Of a stretch of 6,213 bases of DNA, positions 1 through 5,390 are shown in pieces; position 1 is the stretch's first letter; the number at the start of each line of letters is the position of its first letter. The stretch lies in contig JAHFEM010000126.1 in NCBI GenBank assembly GCA_023248505.1, positions 1 through 6,213 on the forward strand, written 5' to 3'. Source of the DNA: Nitrospirota bacterium. Lineage in GTDB: Bacteria; Nitrospirota; Nitrospiria; SBBL01; Manganitrophaceae. The position numbers and the translations under genes are program-made. The notes under the pieces were generated by a model that was given only the letters and a program-made list of their open reading frames with translations, ran no database searches and was not told the DNA's origin.

Positions 1-566
1 CGATTCAGATCACTGATACAGCCGGTTACCGGGAAACCACCGACCCGATTGAAGCAGAAGGAGTCCGTCGCGGAGAGGAGGCGCTAGCAAAGGCCGATCT
101 GATTCTCTGGATGCTGGATGCGAGTGAAGAATACCGGGCGGAAGATGAACTCCTCGCTCGGCGCTTAAAGGGGATGACAAAAATCATTCTCCTCAACAAG
201 GCTGATCTACCGGCGCGATTGCAAGCTCTTCAGTTCAAATCGGAGAGCCCAGGGAATCGGGTCATCCCTCTTTCGACTGTGACAGGGCAAGGGATCGCCG
301 AGCTGAAGGGAGAAATAAAGCGGATTCTAGGGGGGCAGCCGGAGAAAGAACGCCCGCTGGTTGCTCTACTCAGGCATCGTATTGCATTAGAGAGGACTGC
401 AAAAAGTCTTAGCCGAGCAAAGGAAGCCTTGGAGCAGCAGGCATCGTGGGAGTTTCTCGCGGCAGATTTGAGAGACACTGCAGACGCCCTCGGTGAAATT
501 ATAGGCGAAACGACCACTGACGAAATACTCGATCAAATCTTCAATCAGTTTTGTATCGGTAAGTAG
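1..566 (+). CDS. mnmE: tRNA uridine-5-carboxymethylaminomethyl modification GTPase MnmE (TrmE), C-terminal part
   Basis: Partial gene, cut by the left edge of the window; the reading frame starts at base 3 and gives 187 residues, roughly the last 40% of a protein usually near 450 residues. MnmE is a GTPase that works with MnmG to add the cmnm5 group to uridine 34 of certain tRNAs. The visible part starts inside the G domain: the G3 motif DTAG (residues 5-8 of the fragment) followed by [16 protein letters not shown]4 NKAD (65-68) and a G5-like STVTG (91-95). The rest is the C-terminal helical domain, ending in FCIGK, the family's nearly invariant tail with its conserved Cys. The P-loop (G1), G2 and the N-terminal folate-binding domain lie outside the window. 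The gene stops with TAG at 564-566, immediately before the parS palindrome and mnmG. The identification is firm; nothing looks broken. Confidence 0.97.
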   Translation, partial: IQITDTAGYRETTDPIEAEGVRRGEEALAKADLILWMLDASEEYRAEDELLARRLKGMTKIILLNKADLPARLQALQFKSESPGNRVIPLSTVTGQGIAELKGEIKRILGGQPEKERPLVALLRHRIALERTAKSLSRAKEALEQQASWEFLAADLRDTADALGEIIGETTTDEILDQIFNQFCIGK

Positions 567-572
567 GATAGA

Positions 573-588
573 TGTTCCACGTGGAACA
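573..588. promoter_or_regulatory. parS: parS centromere-like site (ParB-binding palindrome)
   Basis: TGTTCCACGTGGAACA is a perfect 16-bp inverted repeat. It differs from the widely conserved chromosomal parS consensus TGTTTCACGTGAAACA only by a symmetrical T/C and A/G change, a variant known from many bacteria. It occupies nearly all of the short gap between the mnmE stop and mnmG. A ParB gene lies about 3.5 kb downstream in the same window, so a cognate reader is present. In the known mechanism ParB loads here as a CTP-dependent clamp and slides onto flanking DNA, nucleating the partition complex. Direct observation: the perfect palindrome and its position. Inference: that the resident ParB binds it. 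Confidence 0.92.
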
Positions 589-603
589 GTGACGGGGACC
601 AGG

Positions 604-2544
604 ATGAGTGAAATGATCTCTGATATAATTGTCGTCGGCGCAGGTCACGCTGGATGCGAAGCAGCACTCGCCGCATCGAGAATGGGGGTGAAGACCCTTC
701 TTTTTACGTTAAAGTTCGAGAATATCGGGCAGATGTCATGCAATCCAGCGATCGGCGGGATTGCAAAGGGGCACCTGGTCCGAGAGATTGATGCCTTGGG
801 AGGCGAGATGGGGCGGGCAATCGATCGGGCGGGCATTCAATTCCGGATGTTAAATACACGGAAAGGGCCGGCCGTCCGTGCACTTCGAGCTCAGGCCGAC
901 CGAGACGTCTACCGAAAGGTTATGACCGATGTCCTCCTAAACCAGCCCAACCTGACCGTTGTGGAAGGGATGGTGGATGAAGTCCTCGTAGAAGAGGGTC
1001 GAGCAGTGGGTGTTGTCCTGTCGGATGGATCAGAGCTTCGCGCCCAAGCGGTTATTTTAACGACGGGAACCTTTCTTCGTGGTCTGATTCACATCGGTAT
1101 GCGTCGTTTTTCGGCGGGACGAATCGGTGAGGCACCGGCTGAAAAAGCCTCACAAAGCCTGATTAAGCAGGGTTTCACCTTGGGAAGGCTCAAGACAGGA
1201 ACACCGCCTCGGTTAGATGGGAAGACGATCAATTACGAACAGCTTCAACCGCAGTATGGGGATCAGCCACCCGTTCCGTTCTCGTATGCGACGGAACGAC
1301 TGGAGGTCGACCAGCTACCCTGCCATTTAACATACACCAGCGATAAAACTCATGAAGTCATTCGCGCCCACCTGGGAGAATCGCCCCTCTACTCCGGCGT
1401 GATTACGGGAATTGGACCCCGGTATTGTCCGTCGATTGAAGATAAGGTCGTTAAGTTCGCCGACCATCCCCGGCATCAGGTCTTCTTGGAACCGGAGGGT
1501 CGGAAAACCGATGTGATCTACCCCAATGGGATTTCTACCAGCCTCCCAGAGGAGGTCCAATTAGAGTTTATTCAAACAATTCCAGGGCTTGAAACGGTAA
1601 AAATGCTCCGACCGGGCTATGCGATTGAATACGATTATGTTCCCCCGATTCAACTTCACCCGACCTTGGAAGCAAAGCCGGTCCCAGGGCTCTACCATGC
1701 GGGCCAGATTAATGGAACCTCCGGATACGAAGAAGCGGCCGCGCAAGGAATCATGGCAGGGATTAATGCCGCCTTAAAACTGCAAAGCAAGCCGCCGCTT
1801 GTTCTGGATCGCTCGGAGGCCTATATCGGCGTTTTAATTGACGACCTGGTAACGCATGGAACCGAGGAGCCCTACCGAATGTTCACCTCTCGGGCCGAGT
1901 ATCGCCTCTTGCTCCGGCACGATAATGCGGATTTGCGCTTAATGGAAATAGGGTATCGTGTTGGCCTCTTGCCGGAACGGCAGTACCATCGTTATCTCGC
2001 GAAGCGCGAGCGAATCGAGCGAGAAAGAGCGTGGCTTGAAGAGACCCAACTTCGGATGATTCCCCGTTCCGCCGAGATCTTGACCTCGTCCGGAATTCGG
2101 GGAAGTCTCCCCTCCATGACCCTCGCACAGATCCTGAAGCGACCGGAGATCGACTATGCCAAGATAGTCTCTTGGTTTCATCTGGAAGATCAGACCGACC
2201 CGTCGATTGCAGACGAGATTGAAATCCAGATCAAGTACGATGGTTATATTCAACGCGAACTGGCCCACGTTGCTCGATTCAAGCAGATGGAGGGGAAGCG
2301 AATCCCAGACGCGTTTAATTACGATGGTGTGATCGGGCTTTCGAAGGAAGTACAAGAGAAGCTGAAGAAGATCCAGCCGCGCTCTTTGGGTCAAGCCTCT
2401 CGAATCTCCGGCGTGACGCCGGCGGCGATCTCGATCTTGATAATTTCACTTGAGCGTCGACGACGAAAAGAGGGGACATCCGCGCCCGATCCCCATGAAG
2501 GGGATGGGTCAACAGCCCGTCAAGCAGGGGAGAGTGGACCCTGA
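604..2544 (+). CDS. mnmG: tRNA uridine-5-carboxymethylaminomethyl modification enzyme MnmG (GidA)
   Basis: FAD- and NADH-dependent partner of MnmE that installs the cmnm5 group on wobble uridine 34 of tRNAs. From ATG 604 the protein has 646 residues; family members are usually about 620-630. Visible landmarks: FAD-binding [10 protein letters not shown] (12-21), [10 protein letters not shown] with Cys46 (equivalent to E. coli Cys47), [18 protein letters not shown] (about 83-100), [24 protein letters not shown] with Cys275 (equivalent to E. coli Cys277), [38 protein letters not shown], and the C-terminal [16 protein letters not shown] that docks MnmE. After about residue 618 comes an unconserved, charged tail. 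Start choice is open: GTG 589 directly abuts parS; ATG 604 has GGGGA five bases upstream; ATG 613 has AGGA eight bases upstream. All leave the FAD motif intact. I prefer 604, but 613 is nearly as good. It probably shares a transcript with mnmE upstream and rsmG downstream. Confidence 0.96.
   Translation: MSEMISDIIVVGAGHAGCEAALAASRMGVKTLLFTLKFENIGQMSCNPAIGGIAKGHLVREIDALGGEMGRAIDRAGIQFRMLNTRKGPAVRALRAQADRDVYRKVMTDVLLNQPNLTVVEGMVDEVLVEEGRAVGVVLSDGSELRAQAVILTTGTFLRGLIHIGMRRFSAGRIGEAPAEKASQSLIKQGFTLGRLKTGTPPRLDGKTINYEQLQPQYGDQPPVPFSYATERLEVDQLPCHLTYTSDKTHEVIRAHLGESPLYSGVITGIGPRYCPSIEDKVVKFADHPRHQVFLEPEGRKTDVIYPNGISTSLPEEVQLEFIQTIPGLETVKMLRPGYAIEYDYVPPIQLHPTLEAKPVPGLYHAGQINGTSGYEEAAAQGIMAGINAALKLQSKPPLVLDRSEAYIGVLIDDLVTHGTEEPYRMFTSRAEYRLLLRHDNADLRLMEIGYRVGLLPERQYHRYLAKRERIERERAWLEETQLRMIPRSAEILTSSGIRGSLPSMTLAQILKRPEIDYAKIVSWFHLEDQTDPSIADEIEIQIKYDGYIQRELAHVARFKQMEGKRIPDAFNYDGVIGLSKEVQEKLKKIQPRSLGQASRISGVTPAAISILIISLERRRRKEGTSAPDPHEGDGSTARQAGESGP
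2485..2521 (+). promoter_or_regulatory. Two mutually exclusive RNA hairpins at the mnmG/rsmG junction
   Basis: Hairpin A: ATCCCC (2489-2494), loop ATGAA, GGGGAT (2500-2505). It can be extended by CCC (2485-2487) pairing with GGG (2506-2508) past a one-base bulge at 2488. Hairpin B: GATGGG (2503-2508), loop TCAACAG, CCCGTC (2516-2521), with one G-U pair. The two share bases 2503-2508 and cannot form together. They lie in codons of the unconserved MnmG tail, just before the Shine-Dalgarno sequence of rsmG. No T-tract follows, so neither looks like an intrinsic terminator. The repeats are visible in the sequence; a role in coupling or tuning rsmG translation is inference. Confidence 0.35.
2526..2543 (+). 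promoter_or_regulatory. Shine-Dalgarno and candidate CTG start codon of rsmG
   Basis: AGGGGAG at 2526-2532 is a strong ribosome-binding sequence with eight bases before the CTG at 2541-2543. That CTG is in the rsmG frame and overlaps the mnmG stop codon (CTGA). Translating from it adds 16 residues, including a GAAQL segment that resembles the usual beginning of RsmG proteins (a short helix before the YxxLLxxWNxxxNLT motif). No ATG, GTG or TTG exists in this frame between the upstream stop at 2496 and GTG 2589. The later GTG 2589 and ATG 2604 have no recognisable ribosome-binding sequence. Confidence 0.5.
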
Positions 2545-2588
2545 ATGAAGAGACGAAAACCCTTCTGCTCCGCGGCGCCGCACAGCTT

Positions 2589-3203
2589 GTGGTCATCCTC
2601 TCCATGGGACAGATTGAATCCCTCTTGCTCTATCACTCCGAACTGATCCGCTGGAACCGGAAGGTGAACCTCACCGGTCTTCGAGCGGACCGCGAGATCA
2701 CCACCAAGCATTTCTTGGATTCGCTCACCCCGCTCACCTTTTTACGTCCGGCCGCGGGGGAGCGCTGGATCGATGTCGGAACCGGCGCCGGCTTCCCCGG
2801 CCTTGTTCTGAAGATCGCCTGTCCCGATGTGGAGATGATACTGATCGAGGCGACCGGGAAGAAGGTCACCTTCCTCCATCATCTGGTCGGTCTTCTTCGG
2901 CTGGAGGGGATCTCCATTGTCCATGATCGTCTGGAGCACTTGCGCGGTCCGAACTGGCAGCAGATCTGCGACCTTCTCATTACGCGAGCGCTCGCACCGG
3001 CCTCCGTTCTGCAAAACGGCGCGTCGTTCGTTCGAAAGGGGGGGAGGATCCTTTTTTTCCAGGGACCCCCTGATCCTGCGCGATGGGAAGCGGAGTTGAA
3101 GGAATACCCGCGGCTGATTTTGGAAAAGATCCACCCGGTCACGCTCCCTTTCACAGACGAGTCTCGATCGCTTATTCTCATAAAGGTGACCGGATCTTTA
3201 TAA
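2589..3203 (+). CDS. rsmG: 16S rRNA (guanine-N7)-methyltransferase RsmG (GidB)
   Basis: SAM-dependent methyltransferase that modifies G527 (E. coli numbering) in the 530 loop of 16S rRNA; loss of the enzyme gives low-level streptomycin resistance in several bacteria. From GTG 2589 it has 204 residues, and about 220 if translation starts at CTG 2541, which I think likelier; E. coli RsmG has 207. Landmarks: RWNRKVNLTGL near residues 21-31, KHFLDSL (40-46), SAM-binding motif I WIDVGTGAGFPGL (60-72) with acidic Glu87 in ILIEATGKK, then LITRALAP and RKGGRILFF. The coordinates given are the conservative conventional-start version. It follows mnmG with essentially no gap, so translational coupling is expected. 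It contains a run of seven G (3038-3044) and a run of seven T (3052-3058), but the frame is intact through the TAA stop. Confidence 0.93.
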   Translation: MVILSMGQIESLLLYHSELIRWNRKVNLTGLRADREITTKHFLDSLTPLTFLRPAAGERWIDVGTGAGFPGLVLKIACPDVEMILIEATGKKVTFLHHLVGLLRLEGISIVHDRLEHLRGPNWQQICDLLITRALAPASVLQNGASFVRKGGRILFFQGPPDPARWEAELKEYPRLILEKIHPVTLPFTDESRSLILIKVTGSL

Positions 3204-3215
3204 TTGTCCTGAATG

Positions 3216-3245
3216 CTTTTTTTCCAGAACGGAATATGCTAGGAT
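3216..3245 (+). promoter_or_regulatory. Possible extended -10 promoter for parA-parB
   Basis: The gap between rsmG and parA is the longest intergenic space in the window. It contains TGCTAGGAT (3237-3245), which fits an extended -10 element (TGn plus TAGGAT, 4 of 6 matches to TATAAT). The matching -35 position is only a T-rich stretch (about 3216-3223), so the promoter would depend on the extended -10. It would give a leader of about 35 nt before ATG 3288. No intrinsic terminator is seen after rsmG, so readthrough from the upstream genes is also possible. Confidence 0.35.
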
Positions 3246-3287
3246 ATCGCATTTTAGAGCGCCTTCAGTAATGGCGGTTTGACGGAA

Positions 3288-4055
3288 ATGGGAAAGATTA
3301 TCGCAGTTGCCAACCAAAAAGGGGGGGTCGGAAAGACCACCACGGCGATCAATCTGGCCGCCTCGCTGGCGGTGGCCGAGAAGAAAGTCTTGTTGATCGA
3401 TCTGGATCCTCAGGCGAACGCCACAAGCGGAATCGGGATCTCCCGGCAAGGATTGTCGGGAAGCGTTTACGATCTTTTGATCGGCCGCAAGGAGATCTCG
3501 GAGCTGGTGGTTTCGCTTGAAATTCCCTGGTTGAATGTCCTTCCGGCCCATATCGATCTGGTCGGCGCCGAGGTCGAGTTAGTCGGTATGGATGGCCGAG
3601 AGCATATCCTCAAAGATCGATTGAAAGGGGCCGCCGATCTCTACGACTTTGTCTTGATCGACTGTCCCCCCTCGCTCGGGCTTCTCACGCTCAATGCATT
3701 GGTCGCCGCCGATTCCCTCCTCATCCTGATGCAGTGCGAATTTTATGCGATGGAAGGATTGGCGCAGCTGATGAACACATTCGAACTCGTCAGGCGATCG
3801 CTCAATCCCTCGCTTCAGGTGGAAGGGGTTTTGCTGACGATGTTCGACGGCCGGAACAATCTCAACAACCAGGTTCAAAAGGAGATTCGATCGCATTTCG
3901 GGGATCGGGTTTTCAGCAGCACGATCCCGCGCAACATCACCCTGGCCGAGGCGCCGAGCCACGGCAAGCCGGTTATTTTCTACGATGCGGTCTCGAAGGG
4001 GGCGCAGGCTTACCTCGCCGTGGCCAAGGAGGTCTTGGAGCATGCAGCAGCGTAA
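3288..4055 (+). CDS. parA: Chromosome-partitioning ATPase ParA (Soj)
   Basis: Deviant-Walker ATPase that binds nucleoid DNA as an ATP-bound dimer and is released by ParB, driving origin segregation; Soj homologues also influence DnaA. The protein has 255 residues, typical of chromosomal Soj/ParA without the extra N-terminal domain of plasmid types. The deviant Walker A box KGGVGKTTT spans residues 11-19 with signature Lys11 and P-loop Lys16. Walker A' [11 protein letters not shown] carries Asp40, so Gly12, Lys16 and Asp40 fall at the same numbers as in B. subtilis Soj. Walker B is [17 protein letters not shown]. The C-terminal part has [17 protein letters not shown], typical of the family. 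ATG 3288 is chosen because [13 protein letters not shown] is the usual family start; an in-frame TTG at 3279 would add three residues. The last 14 bases overlap parB. A run of five A and seven G (3316-3327) encodes the Walker A box. Confidence 0.97.
   Translation: MGKIIAVANQKGGVGKTTTAINLAASLAVAEKKVLLIDLDPQANATSGIGISRQGLSGSVYDLLIGRKEISELVVSLEIPWLNVLPAHIDLVGAEVELVGMDGREHILKDRLKGAADLYDFVLIDCPPSLGLLTLNALVAADSLLILMQCEFYAMEGLAQLMNTFELVRRSLNPSLQVEGVLLTMFDGRNNLNNQVQKEIRSHFGDRVFSSTIPRNITLAEAPSHGKPVIFYDAVSKGAQAYLAVAKEVLEHAAA
4026..4032 (+). promoter_or_regulatory. Ribosome-binding site of parB inside parA
   Basis: AAGGAGG is a full-strength Shine-Dalgarno sequence inside the last codons of parA, nine bases before ATG 4042. 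It decides the parB start against an in-frame upstream ATG at 3985, which would add a low-complexity arginine-rich extension not seen in ParB proteins. The arrangement implies translational coupling of parA and parB. Confidence 0.8.
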
Positions 4056-4914
4056 GGCGTTAGGAAAAGGTCTTGGGCTCACCGCGTTGGTCCCGCCCCC
4101 GCCGGCGGAGCCGGCGAAGGGAGAGGTTCGGGAGATCGAGATCGGGAAGATCGTCCCCAATCGATACCAGCCTCGACAACACTTCGATCCGGAAGCGCTC
4201 GCTTCGCTGGCCGCCTCGCTTAAGAGCCACGGATTAATCCAGCCGATTACCGTCCGGAAGGAAGAGAACGGGCGGTTTGAACTGGTTGCCGGCGAGCGCC
4301 GGTGGCGCGCGGCGCAACTGGCCGGTTTTGCCGCCATCCCGGCGATCGTGAAGCCGGTCCAGGACCAGGAGTTGATGGAGTGGGCTCTCCTCGAGAATGT
4401 CCAGCGGGAAGATCTCAATCCCATCGAGAAGGCACAGGCCTACGCCCGTCTGCTCTCCGAGTTCTCCCTGACGCAGGAAGCGATTGCAACCCGAATGGGA
4501 ATGGATCGGTCGACCATCGCAAATTTCCTCCGCCTTCTTCAGCTCCCTGAGGCTTTGTGGGGATCGATCTCCGACGGCGCCTTGACGATGGGACATGCAA
4601 AGGCCCTCCTCTCCTTGGAGCGGAAAGAAGATCAACTCCGGGTCGCCGAGGAGATCAAGGCGAAGGGGTGGTCGGTCCGCCAGGTCGAGGCGCTGGTTCA
4701 AAAGATCAAACAAGGAACGCCTTCGGAGCCGCAGAGGACTTCAATGACCGCCTCGCCCGAGGTTGCGGAATTGGAAAGCCGTCTTCGCCATGCGCTGGGG
4801 ACAAAGGTCCGTCTGGTACAGCAGGGGAAAAGAGGAGAGATCCGGATTGAGTATTACTCTCTGGAGGACCTCGATCGGATTCTCGAGAAGCTGACAGGAG
4901 ACGCGTCACACTAA
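4042..4914 (+). CDS. parB: Chromosome-partitioning protein ParB (Spo0J), parS-binding CTPase
   Basis: Sequence-specific DNA-binding CTPase that loads at parS, slides as a clamp and stimulates ParA. It has 290 residues, a normal length. Domains in order: an N-terminal ParA-activating peptide, [12 protein letters not shown] (5-16), with basic residues; a Pro-rich linker; the ParB/Srx CTP-binding domain (about 31-125) with [10 protein letters not shown], the C-motif region [10 protein letters not shown] (63-72), the P-motif [12 protein letters not shown] (84-95) and [14 protein letters not shown] (118-131); a helix-turn-helix parS-reading domain ([20 protein letters not shown], 143-162); a helical region to about 222; a polar linker; and the C-terminal dimerisation/DNA-binding domain (about 239-286) beginning [18 protein letters not shown]. 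All CTPase motifs are present. It overlaps parA by 14 nt. A matching parS lies at 573-588. Confidence 0.97.
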   Translation: MQQRKALGKGLGLTALVPPPPAEPAKGEVREIEIGKIVPNRYQPRQHFDPEALASLAASLKSHGLIQPITVRKEENGRFELVAGERRWRAAQLAGFAAIPAIVKPVQDQELMEWALLENVQREDLNPIEKAQAYARLLSEFSLTQEAIATRMGMDRSTIANFLRLLQLPEALWGSISDGALTMGHAKALLSLERKEDQLRVAEEIKAKGWSVRQVEALVQKIKQGTPSEPQRTSMTASPEVAELESRLRHALGTKVRLVQQGKRGEIRIEYYSLEDLDRILEKLTGDASH

Positions 4915-4924
4915 AGTTAACCGT

Positions 4925-4951
4925 GAGGAGAGCCCGAAAGGGAATTTCCTC
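4925..4951 (+). promoter_or_regulatory. RNA hairpin between parB and the bactofilin gene
   Basis: GAGGAGA (4925-4931) pairs with TTTCCTC (4945-4951), seven base pairs including one G-U. After a small internal loop, CCC (4933-4935) pairs with GGG (4940-4942) around a GAAA tetraloop of the stable GNRA type. No T-tract follows, so it does not read as a standard intrinsic terminator. It lies 11 bases upstream of the bactofilin Shine-Dalgarno sequence (GGGAGG, 4963-4968). It could be a processing or stability element separating parAB from the downstream genes; its function is inference. Confidence 0.35.
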
Positions 4952-4972
4952 CAGACCATGTAGGGAGGTATC

Positions 4973-5389
4973 ATGTTGCGAAGGGATGATAAAGAAAAGG
5001 GGGCCCAGCCCGATGAGATCATGGCATTCTTGGGAAAGGGGACCGAATTCAAGGGGATCATCACCTACAGCGGCACGGTCCGGATCGACGGCAAGGTCGA
5101 GGGGGAGATCATTACGCAGGGAAAACTGATCGTCGGCGAGACGGCGGTCATCCATGCGGAGGTTTCCGCCGGAACCGTGATCTGCGGCGGAAAGCTCGCC
5201 GGAAATATCCGCGCCACACAGCGCGTCCATCTCCTCTCCAAGGCGGTCATGACCGGATCGGTGAATACTCCCAACCTGATCATTGAGGAAGGGGTCAGCT
5301 TTAACGGCAAGTGCGAGATGGCGAAGGAAGATTCCGCGTCGGAGACCCAGCCGTTGCAAGCGGTCGGTCACGAATCGAACGGGAGTTAG
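4973..5389 (+). CDS. Bactofilin family polymer-forming cytoskeletal protein
   Basis: Bactofilins (formerly DUF583) polymerise without nucleotide into filaments through a central right-handed beta-helix and serve as scaffolds for cell shape, stalks or chromosome-segregation proteins. This protein has 138 residues, typical for the family. A short charged N-terminal tail (1-15) precedes the beta-helix core (about 22-116), seen as repeating short hydrophobic strands separated by Gly: FKGIITYSGTVRIDGKVEGE, KLIVGETAVIHAEV, GTVICGGKLAGNIRA, RVHLLSKAVMTGSV, NLIIEEGVSFNGKCEM. An acidic/polar C-terminal tail (117-138) follows. There is no signal peptide or membrane segment, so it should be cytoplasmic. 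The start is ATG 4973, with GGGAGG four bases upstream, a rather short spacing. It sits between parB and mnmA, one base before the mnmA start. By analogy with Myxococcus BacNOP, which organises ParABS near the poles, a segregation-linked role is reasonable but inferred. Confidence 0.93.
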   Translation: MLRRDDKEKGAQPDEIMAFLGKGTEFKGIITYSGTVRIDGKVEGEIITQGKLIVGETAVIHAEVSAGTVICGGKLAGNIRATQRVHLLSKAVMTGSVNTPNLIIEEGVSFNGKCEMAKEDSASETQPLQAVGHESNGS

Positions 5390-5390
5390 C

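Noticed and set aside
1939..2394. 151-codon open frame on the - strand opposite mnmG
   Set aside because: It is antisense to the conserved C-terminal half of MnmG and has no recognisable motifs.
2408..2422. CCGGCG-TGA-CGCCGG inverted repeat in mnmG
   Set aside because: It lies in codons for the conserved SGVTP motif with a 3-nt loop, so protein constraint and GC-rich codon choice explain it; no terminator-like T-tract follows.
2545..2547. ATG just after the mnmG stop as the rsmG start
   Set aside because: It is in a different frame from RsmG and encodes a short peptide that soon stops; use for RsmG would need a frameshift.
3038..3060. G-run, AGGATCCT palindrome and T-run resembling an intrinsic terminator
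   Set aside because: It lies in the middle of rsmG coding sequence, the palindrome leaves no loop, and the pairing would rely on G-U pairs.
3985..4041. Upstream ATG extension of parB
   Set aside because: The added residues are an Arg/Ser-rich out-of-frame reading of parA; ATG 4042 has a full Shine-Dalgarno sequence and the normal ParB N-terminus.
3579..4424. Long open frame (281 codons) on the - strand across parA and parB
   Set aside because: It is antisense to two well-supported genes, has low-complexity Ser/Arg-rich content and no recognisable family; it is a shadow of the GC-rich codons.
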